Shown: piece by piece, positions 20,430 to 31,378 of the stretch
Layout of the letters: every line of letters starts with the position of its first letter
Numbering within the stretch: position 1 is the stretch's first letter
DNA from: Campylobacter novaezeelandiae
Lineage (GTDB): Bacteria; Campylobacterota; Campylobacteria; Campylobacterales; Campylobacteraceae
Length of the DNA stretch: 64,000 nucleotides
Direction: 5' to 3'
Assembly: GCF_004323845.1 (NCBI RefSeq)
Contig: NZ_QPGR01000002.1
Span: forward strand, 98,701 to 162,700
Notes under the pieces: generated by a model
Told to the model about the DNA's origin: nothing
What the model saw: only the letters and a program-made list of their open reading frames with translations
Database searches by the model: none
Translations under genes and position numbers: made by a program

Positions 20430-20459
20430 AGTATAATAAATTCATATTTTGCTTGTCAA
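20430..20459 (-). promoter_or_regulatory. Promoter of the S10-spc ribosomal operon
   Basis: On the minus strand a perfect TTGACA (20459-20454) is followed after 18 bases by TATACT (20435-20430). Transcription would start near 20423, leaving a leader of about 50 bases. This is the best sigma-70 promoter seen in the window, as expected for a highly expressed operon of 21 genes. Confidence 0.75.
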
Positions 20460-20787
20460 GAGAATTTATAAAAATATTTAATTTTTTTCCTTATAAAAAG
20501 GATAAAAATTAAACTTATTACTTTTTTCTAAGATTTAAATTATTTTAATTTATAAAAATACTTTTAATCTAAAAATTTTAATTTAATAAATCAAACTAAA
20601 TTTTTATATCATTTTTTCATTGTATAAAATATTTTTGTATTAATCATATAATTGCATAAGTCATTGGATTTTTTGTGTTACTTCTAGTCTTTTAATATAA
20701 TTTGCGCTCTATCAAAATAGAAATTTAAAATTTCTTAATATCAAAATCCAATATCTATTGCTTTTTATATTAATATATTTTTAATCC
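20460..20787. other. AT-rich gap between rpsJ and queF, no gene seen
   Basis: About 330 bases of very AT-rich DNA lie upstream of the rpsJ promoter and downstream of the queF stop. I found no convincing reading frame, RNA fold or repeat. Part of it presumably holds upstream promoter elements for rpsJ and the queF transcript end. Confidence 0.5.
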
Positions 20788-21174
20788 TCACTTTGGCACG
20801 ACCATATCACTACGACATTCTATGATAGTATGGACATTACCACGTGGGTTAAAATCCCCTACAACTTTAATCCATTTTGGTTTTAATTTATCTTTTAAAG
20901 TATTATAAATTTCGTTGATACTTGCTTCATGAGAAATATTTTTATACATAAAAGAATTAATATATAATTTTATAGCTTTAAGCTCAACTACTAATTTATC
21001 TGGGATATATTCAAAATAAATTGTCGCAAAATCAGGATATCCACTTCTAGGGCAACAGCACATAAATTCAGGCAAAGTAATCTTAATCACATAATCATTT
21101 TTAGCATCATTTGGCCAAAGCTCTAAGTGTTTATCTACATCAAATTCTTTAATCTCTTTTTCACCATATCTCAT
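20788..21174 (-). CDS. queF: NADPH-dependent 7-cyano-7-deazaguanine reductase
   Basis: This 128-aa short-type QueF reduces preQ0 to preQ1 in queuosine biosynthesis. The catalytic Cys lies in PEFMCCCPRSGYPDFA and the QueF motif (ELKAIKLYINSFM) is followed by the conserved FNPRGN-type end. Its ATG overlaps the stop of the DUF262 gene by four bases (ATGA). It works in the same pathway as the QueC at 3267-4367. Confidence 0.95.
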   Translation of the reverse strand: MRYGEKEIKEFDVDKHLELWPNDAKNDYVIKITLPEFMCCCPRSGYPDFATIYFEYIPDKLVVELKAIKLYINSFMYKNISHEASINEIYNTLKDKLKPKWIKVVGDFNPRGNVHTIIECRSDMVVPK

Positions 21175-22898
21175 TTAAACTCCTTTGTAAAAATATCAAT
21201 ATTCCAAATTTCAAAAAAATCTTTTATAAGCTCTTGTGTTCGATTTTTAATCTCTTCTTTATTCCAAACCTTTTTGGTAATTAATTCTTTATTTATTAAT
21301 AAATCAGCATTTTTGTTAATATAATTTTTTACTTTTTTATTTCCATTAAGTTTAATTTGCCAAGAATTATTTTTAATAGAAGTGTTAAGCTTACCTTTTA
21401 ATAAAGTCATATTTCCTATTTGATAAATAAGCTCATTAGCTTCATCCTCATTTTTTATAACATCATTCCAATGATCTTTCCATTTTTGTGGACATAAATG
21501 TTCTAAAGTATAAACAAATTGAAGTCCTGTTTTATCTTTATAGTCTTTATTCTTATACTCTCTAAAAAGTTCTATCCAAAAAAGAATAAATTTTGCATCT
21601 TTATTTTCAATATAATTTAGCCATTTCTCTAATTCCTTAGTAGAAATTTCTGAAAAATATTCTTTATAAATTTCATTTTGAAGTTTTTTAAAATATTGGT
21701 TAAAATCTATATTTTTTAGCTTGTTAATAATTCTCACAAAAAATTTATTATAGTCTTTTGTATTAAAATTACACATAATCAATATTTCTAATAAATATAA
21801 ACATTCTTTATAAATCTTATCTTCATTTTTTAATTTATATTTTAAAAATAATACTAAAGGCAAAATCGATGAATTAAAACCATAAAAACTTATAAGATGA
21901 AAAAATCTTTTTTCGTACTCTTCATAATAAAATATAGTTTCTTTATGAAGTTCTGGAAATTCCTTATATAAAGTTGCATATTGTGCTAAATCTTTTAAAA
22001 GTTCTATTATTTTATCTTCTTCAAAATTTTTTATATATTCCTTATATAAGGAACTCAACATACTTAAATTGTGTTTATTTACATCAAATATATTTTTTAT
22101 AATTGCAAAAGCTTGAAGTAAAATTTCACTTTGTGTTCTTTTTAATCTACCCGTTTCAATCTCTTTCATCCAAAAATTTTGTATTTTTTCATCTTTTTCA
22201 AAAATATCTTGCCAATATTTTTTATAATTTTCGCTAGCTTTATTTTCATCTGAAATTTTAATAAATCTATCAAATAAAGCATTTTTTACAATATCTGTAG
22301 CACTCAATCGTTCACCAGTTGAATTAATAGAATCAAATATTTTTTGCTCATCTTCATTAGCATTTAAACAAACAATAACCCATAATTTGCTATCTATAAT
22401 AAACTTTATAAATTCAAATATATCAATCTCTTGCTTTAAATTTTCTATCTCTTTTTTAAAATAATTAAAACAACCAAAAATTCCTTTTTCTGCCTTAGAA
22501 TCGTTTTTTTCATCTTTTAAAACTTTTTCATATTTTTCTTTATCCAATCTTGAGTGATTGATTTTTGGCTTATCATCAGTATATTTTTCAAATAAATAAT
22601 CTTTAAAATGCTGTTTTTTACTATTTTCTAAATAATCATACAAAACTTTAATTAAAATAGAGAAAGTAGTAAGTCTTTGTTGTCCATCGATAATTAATGA
22701 GTAATTTTCTGTTCCTTGATGTCTTTTTAAAATAATTGATCCTAAAAAATGTTCTTTTTTTTCAATAAAACTATTTTTTAAATCAAATAATAACTGCTCC
22801 CAGTGCTTTTCTTCCCATACATAAGCTCTTTGAAAAAAGGGAATAATAACTTTATTTTCATTTCTTATAAAATCAAAACTATTTTCCCTAGCTTCCAT
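21171..22898 (-). CDS. DUF262/DUF1524 nuclease (GmrSD-like, type IV restriction family)
   Basis: This 575-aa protein starts with the DUF262 pattern IPFFQRAYVWE and the ParB/sulfiredoxin-like D71-G-Q-Q-R-L motif, expected to bind and hydrolyse NTP. The C-terminal part has a DUF1524 HNH-like nuclease signature: LEHLCPQ near residue 470 and IGNMTLLKGKLN about 40 residues later. This GmrS plus GmrD arrangement belongs to a family that attacks modified phage DNA, although some members have other roles. It is translationally coupled to queF and follows a small P-loop gene. A role in defence is inferred. Confidence 0.8.
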   Translation of the reverse strand: MEARENSFDFIRNENKVIIPFFQRAYVWEEKHWEQLLFDLKNSFIEKKEHFLGSIILKRHQGTENYSLIIDGQQRLTTFSILIKVLYDYLENSKKQHFKDYLFEKYTDDKPKINHSRLDKEKYEKVLKDEKNDSKAEKGIFGCFNYFKKEIENLKQEIDIFEFIKFIIDSKLWVIVCLNANEDEQKIFDSINSTGERLSATDIVKNALFDRFIKISDENKASENYKKYWQDIFEKDEKIQNFWMKEIETGRLKRTQSEILLQAFAIIKNIFDVNKHNLSMLSSLYKEYIKNFEEDKIIELLKDLAQYATLYKEFPELHKETIFYYEEYEKRFFHLISFYGFNSSILPLVLFLKYKLKNEDKIYKECLYLLEILIMCNFNTKDYNKFFVRIINKLKNIDFNQYFKKLQNEIYKEYFSEISTKELEKWLNYIENKDAKFILFWIELFREYKNKDYKDKTGLQFVYTLEHLCPQKWKDHWNDVIKNEDEANELIYQIGNMTLLKGKLNTSIKNNSWQIKLNGNKKVKNYINKNADLLINKELITKKVWNKEEIKNRTQELIKDFFEIWNIDIFTKEFK

Positions 22899-22933
22899 AA
22901 AATCTCCTTTAAATTTATAAAATTATACAAAAA

Positions 22934-23467
22934 CTAACTAAAAAATTTTAAAGCTTTTTGAAATTCTAATTCATAATTTTCTTTAAATTCTAAAAAATTG
23001 CATTGGTATTTTAAGCACTCTTTTTTTAAATTTAAATGATCTTTTATTAAATCATTTAAATTTAATTTTTCAGTGAACAGCCTCCTTTCTATCACATTTT
23101 GTTTTTCATAAATCAGCTCATAATTTTTCACTATATATTCTTTAGAAAAAAGCAAATTTAAATGTTTTATTTTATTTTTAAATTCTTTTATTAAAAGATC
23201 AATGTACTTAGGATAAAGATAAATTCCTTCCAAAATAAGATTTTGATCATTTTCTAAATGTGTTTGTAAAATACTTTTAACAATAGGATATAAAAATTTA
23301 GCGATTTTTATATCTTCATTTACTTCAAAAGGCCTAGAGTTAAGTCCTTTTAAAAGCCCCATTTTTAAATGATCTAAGCTTATATAAGGATAGTGATGAA
23401 TTTCTAATAATTTTTGTGCAAGTAGAGTTTTTCCTGTATGAGACTCTCCTGCTATTAAAAAGATCAT
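22934..23467 (-). CDS. Small P-loop kinase-like ATPase, substrate unknown
   Basis: A 177-aa product with a Walker A motif GESHTGKT at its very start and a possible switch aspartate in SLDHLKMG. It resembles the AAA_33/zeta-toxin and 2-phosphoglycerate kinase type of nucleotide-dependent small-molecule kinases. I chose the ATG at 23467, which puts the P-loop at the N-terminus and has AAAGG eleven bases upstream; a GTG at 23527 would add 20 residues. It lies between gyrB and the DUF262 gene, all on the minus strand. No antitoxin-like partner is visible. Confidence 0.7.
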   Translation of the reverse strand: MIFLIAGESHTGKTLLAQKLLEIHHYPYISLDHLKMGLLKGLNSRPFEVNEDIKIAKFLYPIVKSILQTHLENDQNLILEGIYLYPKYIDLLIKEFKNKIKHLNLLFSKEYIVKNYELIYEKQNVIERRLFTEKLNLNDLIKDHLNLKKECLKYQCNFLEFKENYELEFQKALKFFS

Positions 23468-23557
23468 TAAATGATTGCCTTTTAAATTATAATTAGGAAA
23501 AACCTTTGGTAGAATTTTTCCTATCACTTTATATATTAATTTATATCAAATCAATTC

Positions 23558-25891
<2,334 letters not shown>

Positions 25892-25912
25892 CTAAATTTA
25901 TAATTTTTAAAT

Positions 25913-26980
25913 TTATAAAATCATAGGCATAATAACCATTTCAAGTTTTCCTGAGCTCACAACAAAAGCTAAATTTGGTTCATTAATACTAATTTTAAAT
26001 TCATTCTCTTCAATAGAAGATAGAAAGTCTAATAAATATTTAATTTTCACACTAAGAGCAAATTCTTCTTCTAAATTAAGTTCCATATCAAGTTCTGTTT
26101 TTGCTTCCATATTATCAAGACTGATTCCTTCAAATATGATTTTATTTCTTAAAAAATGGATCTTTAATTTTTCTGTTACTACACTGATTTTTTTTAGAGA
26201 ATCTATAAAATCTTCAGTTTGTAAAATGATTTCTTGTTTAAATTGTTTTGGCACAACTTTTTCATAATCTGGGAATTTATCATTAATGAGTTTTGTAAAA
26301 AATTCAAAATTATCATTCTTAGCTATAAGCATATTTTCATCATAAAATATTTCGATTTTTTCATAAAAAAGTTTTTGCATCTCAGTGATTGCTTTTTTAG
26401 GAATGCAAATATGAAATTCTTGATCGTTATTTTTTTCTAAAGTATAAATGGCTAATCTTCTTGTGTCTGTTCCTACAAAATTGATTTTTTCAGTTTTTAT
26501 ATCTAAAAAAGCACCATTTAAAGAATACTTTGGGTTATTTGTATCTATACTTGGGAGAATTTTTTTAAGAGATCTGCTCAAATCACTAGAATCAATATCG
26601 AATTTATTTTTACCTTCTGTTTGTGGAAAATTTGGAAAATCTTCATGGTTAAACATTGGTAATTTATATTTTGTGCTTTTTTGTCTTATAAATAAAAAAT
26701 TATCAATTGTTTCGAGTGTAACTTCCTCATTATTTAAATTTTTAATTACATCAACAATACTTTTTGCATTTGCTGTTGCAAATCCAGAAGATTCTATACG
26801 AATTTTTTTGATTTTATAATTTATTCCTATTTCAAAATCAGTTGCTTTGATTGTAAGTTTATCTTCATTAGCTTCAAAAAGCAAATGGGAGGTAATAGTA
26901 CTAGAATCTTTTTTTTCTACATAGGCATTACATAAAATAATAGCAGATTCTAAAGTATTTTTATTTATACTCAGTTTCAT
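25913..26980 (-). CDS. dnaN: DNA polymerase III beta subunit (sliding clamp)
   Basis: The 355-aa length and start MKLSINKNTLESAI fit DnaN. The conserved end FVVSSGKLEMVIMPMIL resembles the C-terminal peptide VMPMRL that docks partners. It lies between dnaA and gyrB, separated from dnaA by 130 bases containing DnaA boxes. Confidence 0.96.
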   Translation of the reverse strand: MKLSINKNTLESAIILCNAYVEKKDSSTITSHLLFEANEDKLTIKATDFEIGINYKIKKIRIESSGFATANAKSIVDVIKNLNNEEVTLETIDNFLFIRQKSTKYKLPMFNHEDFPNFPQTEGKNKFDIDSSDLSRSLKKILPSIDTNNPKYSLNGAFLDIKTEKINFVGTDTRRLAIYTLEKNNDQEFHICIPKKAITEMQKLFYEKIEIFYDENMLIAKNDNFEFFTKLINDKFPDYEKVVPKQFKQEIILQTEDFIDSLKKISVVTEKLKIHFLRNKIIFEGISLDNMEAKTELDMELNLEEEFALSVKIKYLLDFLSSIEENEFKISINEPNLAFVVSSGKLEMVIMPMIL

Positions 26981-27110
26981 TTTTTCTCCTTTTATAATTT
27001 AATTTCATAATAATAATAAGCATATTGAAAATGTGAAAAAGTATTTTAAAAATTTATTTTATCATAGTTTTTTCTTTTTTAATTTTTCATTTTTATTCAC
27101 ATTTTTTCAC
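26981..27110. other. oriC: Candidate replication origin (oriC) between dnaA and dnaN
   Basis: This AT-rich gap has a perfect DnaA box TTATTCACA at 27093-27101, a near match TTTTTCAC at 27103-27110, and an inverted near match TGTGAAAAA at 27032-27040. A run of AT-only DNA (26990-27025) could unwind. Placement beside dnaA-dnaN-gyrB supports an origin role. From sequence alone I cannot separate this from the gap on the other side of dnaA. Confidence 0.55.
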
Positions 27111-28433
27111 TTAACTTTGACTTTTTGTTAAAATTTTATTTTTAAGTTCTTCAATTTTATTTTTAAGTTCTAAATTTTCTAAAAAAAGCTCATTGATTTT
27201 TTTGATATTATGTGAAATTGCTGTGTGATCTTTCATTTCAAAAAACATTGCAAGTTGTGGCATAGACATAGTTGTAAGTTCTCTTGCTAGAAAAATTACA
27301 ATGCGTCTTATAGTTACTATATTTTTTGTTTTTCTATTTGATTTTATATCACTTGGTTTTATATTAAATTCTTTACAAACAATATCAAGTATATCTTCTA
27401 TAGTAATATTTTCTTTTTTCTCTTTGATATGATCTTTCATTAAACTTTTTGCTATATCTAGAGTTATTTCTTGATTAATGAGTCTTGAATAAGCATTAAG
27501 ATTTGTAATCATACCTTCAATTTCTCTTATATTATCTCCCATAGAAGTTGCAATATAATTAATAACTTCATTGTTCAAATTTACTTCATTAAATTCACAT
27601 TTTTTTCTTATGATGGTCATTTTTGTATCAAGTTCAGGTGGTGTAATATCAGCAATAATCCCATTTGCAAAACGACTTTTTAATCTTTCAGTAATACCTT
27701 TTAGCATATTTGGTGGATTATCTGAAGTCATAATGATTTGACCTAATTTATCTTTAATTTCATTAAAGGTGAAAAAAAATTCCTCTTGAATTTTGTCTGT
27801 TTTTCCTAAAAATTGTACATCATCAATAAGCAATACATCACAATTTCTATATTTTTCATGAAATTTCTCCATAGTTTTATTACTAAGATGAGAGGTAAAA
27901 TCATTGACAAAATTTGCACTTGTGGCATAAATAACTTTTTTTCCGAGCTCTAAACAAGCATTTCCAACAGCTTGAAGTAAATGCGTTTTTCCAAGTCCAG
28001 TTGCCCCATAAATAAAAATAGGGTTATAAAGTTTTCCTAATTTATCTTTATTAGCTACAGCTTTACAGGTTGCATAAGCGTATTCATTTGAATCTCCTAC
28101 CACAAAACTATCAAAAGTAAAAGAAGGATTTAATATAGTGCTTTGTGTTTTAATTTGCATTATATCTATTTTACTAGCTTTAGAATGGGTTTTTGTATTT
28201 TGTGTTTGGATAATCACTTTTGCTTTATTGCCAGTTTGCACTTCATAAAAATAAGAAATTTTTTGAGCGTATTTTGTTTGGGTAAATTTAGCTAGAAATT
28301 CGTTTGAAGCATTAAAAACTAAAAGGTCTGCTTTGCTTTGCTTTTCATTTAATCTAAGAGGTAAAATATAATTTTCATACTCATTTTCTGAAAGTTCTTT
28401 TTTTAAAAAATCAAGTATTTTATTTATATCCAT
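27111..28433 (-). CDS. dnaA: Chromosomal replication initiator DnaA
   Basis: The 440-aa protein has Walker A GATGLGKTHLLQ, Walker B LLIDDVQFL and the domain IV DNA-binding signature DHTAISHNIKKI near the C-terminus. It opens the origin and loads helicase. It is divergent from ruvC, and the 107-base gap between them also has DnaA boxes, which suggests autoregulation. Confidence 0.97.
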   Translation of the reverse strand: MDINKILDFLKKELSENEYENYILPLRLNEKQSKADLLVFNASNEFLAKFTQTKYAQKISYFYEVQTGNKAKVIIQTQNTKTHSKASKIDIMQIKTQSTILNPSFTFDSFVVGDSNEYAYATCKAVANKDKLGKLYNPIFIYGATGLGKTHLLQAVGNACLELGKKVIYATSANFVNDFTSHLSNKTMEKFHEKYRNCDVLLIDDVQFLGKTDKIQEEFFFTFNEIKDKLGQIIMTSDNPPNMLKGITERLKSRFANGIIADITPPELDTKMTIIRKKCEFNEVNLNNEVINYIATSMGDNIREIEGMITNLNAYSRLINQEITLDIAKSLMKDHIKEKKENITIEDILDIVCKEFNIKPSDIKSNRKTKNIVTIRRIVIFLARELTTMSMPQLAMFFEMKDHTAISHNIKKINELFLENLELKNKIEELKNKILTKSQS

Positions 28434-28495
28434 TGAGCCCTATCTAGTATAAAATTTTTGAATTTTATCTTTAATTTTATAAAAAAAGGTTAAAA

Positions 28496-28525
28496 TTATT
28501 CACATCTTTATAAAAGAATTTCACA
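28496..28525. promoter_or_regulatory. DnaA boxes upstream of dnaA
   Basis: A perfect TTATTCACA at 28496-28504 and a weaker AATTTCACA at 28517-28525 lie in the dnaA-ruvC divergent promoter gap. They may belong to a bipartite origin or to dnaA autoregulation. Confidence 0.5.
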
Positions 28526-28540
28526 TTTTTAAGGTTTATT

Positions 28541-29017
28541 TTGAAAATTTTAGGAATTGATCCAGGAACTCGTTTTTGTGGATATGCTATTATAGAAAGT
28601 AATAAAAATAAAAATACTCTTATAGAAGCAGGACTGATAAAGATTAAGCCTTCAACGCTTCAATATCAAATTACAGAGCTTTGCGAAGGATTAGATTTGA
28701 TTTTTAAAAATCATCAATTTGATGAGGTGGCTATAGAAGATATATTTTTTGCTTATAATCCAAAAACAGTTCTAAAACTTGCCCAATTTCGTGGAGCTTT
28801 GAGTTTAAAAATCTTACAAATTCATGGTGAATTTAAAGAATATACTCCTTTACAAATTAAAAAAGCGATAACAGGGAAAGCAAAAGCAACAAAAGAACAA
28901 GTTGCTTTTATGGTAAAAAGACTTTTAGGAATTTCAAAAGATATTAAACCTTTAGATATTACAGATGCTCTTGCCGTAGCTTTAACACATGGAGCAAATT
29001 TAAGAATGAAATATTAG
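28541..29017 (+). CDS. ruvC: Holliday junction resolvase RuvC
   Basis: The 158-aa protein begins [16 protein letters not shown], with the first catalytic Asp, and has the acidic residues in [13 protein letters not shown] and the C-terminal [12 protein letters not shown]. It starts with TTG, preceded by AAGGTTTAT. It resolves Holliday junctions with RuvAB. Its end overlaps the end of the methylase gene on the other strand by four bases. Confidence 0.96.
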   Translation: MKILGIDPGTRFCGYAIIESNKNKNTLIEAGLIKIKPSTLQYQITELCEGLDLIFKNHQFDEVAIEDIFFAYNPKTVLKLAQFRGALSLKILQIHGEFKEYTPLQIKKAITGKAKATKEQVAFMVKRLLGISKDIKPLDITDALAVALTHGANLRMKY

Positions 29018-30108
29018 TTTTTAACTAAAATATAAAGTTGTTCATGAACATAAATAGATCGATTTTTAAGATTTCTACTAGCTCTAAAGGTATTGTATTT
29101 TTGTTCCAATAAAAAGCATTTTCCAAGATTTTGTAAGCGTTTTAAAAAATTTTCTTTTTTTACAAAGCCTTCACAATTATAAGATAATAAAATAATTTTA
29201 GCTTTTAAATTATAAATTAAGTCAAATAAAGCATTTTCAGCATTTTTTTGACTATTATAAATACTACGATTCCAATCTTTTGGAATTCCACTTATATTTG
29301 AAATTTCTTTGGGTTCTTTATAGTTTGCAATTAAATTTAGCATAAAATAATTTGAACTATAAGGATGTTGATTATAAGGGGGATCAAGATAAATTACATC
29401 TATATTATCAAGTTCTTTTGCAAGTATATTTGCATCTTTTTGTATAACTTTAAATTCACAAAAAAAATTTGAAAAAATAGGCATTTTAAGTTCTATTTCG
29501 CCTTTTATACGTTTAAGAGCATTACCGGCTTCTCCTCCAAATTTTCCTATGCCATTTTTTCCTTTGTAAAAACCTTTAAAAACTCCACTTGTATTAGAAT
29601 GAACACTTGCTTCGTAGATTAAAGGTGCTATAAAAAAATGTCTTAATTCTTCTGGAATTTCATTATCAATTTTTGCTCGCAAGGTATCAAGATACATTGC
29701 ATTATTAATGGTATAAAAAACTCTCTCATCTTTTTGAATAAAATTTTCATCTTTTGGAGCATAAAGTTTACTAATAAAACCTTTTTGAAGTTCTAAATTT
29801 TGAGTTAAATTTTTATGATATTTTTTTATAAGTTCATTTAAATTTTTATTTTTATTGCTAAGATAGCATTTGTTAATAACTCTTGAATAATCTTCTAAAT
29901 CATTAGCTATAATGAAATTTGAGTGTGCCTTTGCAAAACGACTAACGATACCTGAACCGCTAAAAATATCACAAAAGCTAAATTTATCTTTTTTTAATTC
30001 TTTTTTAGCAAAATTAAATCCTTGTTCTAAAAAGCCTAAAAGCGATCTTTTATTGCCAAGATAAGTAATGATTTGTTCTTTTAAAAAGTTAGGGTTTTCA
30101 GTAGTCAT
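29014..30108 (-). CDS. ctsM: N6-adenine DNA methyltransferase (CtsM/Cj0208-like), modification part of an R-M pair
   Basis: This 364-aa protein has the AdoMet site [15 protein letters not shown] near residue 46 and the catalytic [12 protein letters not shown] near residue 242. The order motif I then IV, with a large domain between, is that of Dam-like class alpha enzymes. It resembles C. jejuni Cj0208 (CtsM), which I recall as an orphan methylase acting on RAATTY and aiding transformation. Here it begins one base after the stop of an EcoRI-family endonuclease gene. There is no homopolymer tract in it, so it should stay on when the nuclease gene switches. Specificity is inferred from the homologue. 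Confidence 0.82.
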   Translation of the reverse strand: MTTENPNFLKEQIITYLGNKRSLLGFLEQGFNFAKKELKKDKFSFCDIFSGSGIVSRFAKAHSNFIIANDLEDYSRVINKCYLSNKNKNLNELIKKYHKNLTQNLELQKGFISKLYAPKDENFIQKDERVFYTINNAMYLDTLRAKIDNEIPEELRHFFIAPLIYEASVHSNTSGVFKGFYKGKNGIGKFGGEAGNALKRIKGEIELKMPIFSNFFCEFKVIQKDANILAKELDNIDVIYLDPPYNQHPYSSNYFMLNLIANYKEPKEISNISGIPKDWNRSIYNSQKNAENALFDLIYNLKAKIILLSYNCEGFVKKENFLKRLQNLGKCFLLEQKYNTFRASRNLKNRSIYVHEQLYILVKN

Positions 30109-30109
30109 A

Positions 30110-30848
30110 TTAAAAGATATAATACCTTAAAGATGTTTCAGCAATTTCTTTCATAATTTCAAACATTTCATTTACTTCCCATTTGTTTTCTCTAAAATAC
30201 ATACTAACAGGAGAAAAATAATTATGATCGCTATTGCCATCTGCTTTAAAAATATAAGTTTTATTTAGATAGTAAAATTCATTTAAAACATTTAATTTTG
30301 CTAAAACGGATTTTTCACTGCTTGCGAAATCACATCCCCAGCCAAAACATACAAAAGGAGTTATTTTTTCATGATTTAACATGGCTTTAATACCTGTTAA
30401 ATTTTTTCCTAGTCTTTCTATAGCATTTCCAGTAGCTTGTTTGTCTTTACCTTCTTTTTTTCTAATATCATTGGTTCCTTGTCTTTTAGCTTCTGTAATC
30501 AATAGAACTTTTTTATAATTCTCATCATCTTTTTTTCTTAAAAATAATACTCCACCATCTGGTTTTATAGTATTATCTATAAAATTCATATCAAATTGAG
30601 CGCGAATTTTTGTTGATTTAATATTATTAATCATAAAAGAAATTTCTATTTTTTTCTCTATTTCAAAATAATATTTACCATCTATAAAATTTGCAACCCC
30701 CCCCCCCATATCCATTTGATGAAAATCTTTTTTCTAAATATTTTTTAGTTTTTTGCATAGCTAGGTCTATATTCAAATCATCTTTTTTTGAATGTAAATT
30801 CTTTGCTTTATGTTGATTTTTATTTTCTATTAAATTTTTTCTTGGCAT
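30110..30848 (-). CDS. EcoRI-family restriction endonuclease, phase-variable, OFF in this copy
   Basis: From the ATG at 30848 the frame reads about 47 codons and then meets a G11 tract (30697-30707). With eleven G it runs to a stop shortly afterwards. With ten or thirteen G it would continue into the 201-codon frame ending at 30110. That frame has EcoRI landmarks in order: IKPDGG (catalytic Asp), ITEAKRQG (EAK catalytic Glu and Lys), ATGNAIERLGKN and the late MFEIM. The full product would be about 246 aa, somewhat shorter than EcoRI (277). It lies 11 bases after infC and one base before the methylase. The internal ATG at 30715 has no visible ribosome site, so I do not treat it as the start. 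Confidence 0.85.
30697..30707 (-). repeat. Poly-G tract (G11 on the coding strand) in the endonuclease gene
   Basis: Eleven C on the plus strand lie about 47 codons into the endonuclease gene. Length 11 puts the upstream and downstream frames out of register by one base. Loss of one G restores a single open frame. Confidence 0.93.
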
Positions 30849-30859
30849 TTAAAAAACCA

Positions 30860-31378
30860 TTAAGATTTCTTTGGTGTTACAAGCATATTTACATAACGAC
30901 CTTCAAAATTTGGCTCTTTGTCGCGATTGGCTACATTTTCTACCATAGTCCAAATTTTTTCAAGCAGAGCAATACCAGCTTCAGGACTTGACATCTCACG
31001 TCCTTTTAAAAATACACGAAATCTTACGTGTTTTCCTTGCGATAAAAACTCAAGAGCATGTTTAACTTTATAATTAATATCATTTTGAGCGATTTTTACT
31101 GAAAGTTTAATTTCTTTTATATCAATAATTTTTTGTTTTTTCTTTGCCTCTTTTTGTTTCTTTTCTTGTTGATAACGGAATTTTCCAAAATCCATTATTT
31201 TGCAAACAGGTGGATTTGCATCAGGAGCTATCATTACAAGATCAAGTCCTAAACGATTTGCTATCTCTAAAGCTTCATCACTACTAATTATCCCATAAAC
31301 TTTTCCATCATCGCCTATACATCTTATTTCATCTGCTCTTATTTCATCATTGAGCAATATTTCTTTTTCTTTACTCAA
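30860..31378 (-). CDS. infC: Translation initiation factor IF-3
   Basis: This 172-aa protein has IF-3 features: the N-terminal [16 protein letters not shown], the linker [17 protein letters not shown] and the C-terminal [12 protein letters not shown] read a TTG start at 31378 that overlaps the thrS stop (TTGA). A rare start codon is usual for infC and underlies its autoregulation in E. coli. thrS-infC are co-transcribed. The endonuclease gene follows after 11 bases. Confidence 0.95.
   Translation of the reverse strand: MSKEKEILLNDEIRADEIRCIGDDGKVYGIISSDEALEIANRLGLDLVMIAPDANPPVCKIMDFGKFRYQQEKKQKEAKKKQKIIDIKEIKLSVKIAQNDINYKVKHALEFLSQGKHVRFRVFLKGREMSSPEAGIALLEKIWTMVENVANRDKEPNFEGRYVNMLVTPKKS

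Noticed and set aside
30110-30715. Independent 201-aa gene starting at the ATG at 30715
   Set aside because: No ribosome binding site, the start lies just before the G tract, and the N-terminal third of the endonuclease is found upstream in the other frame. Treated as the downstream part of a phase-variable gene.
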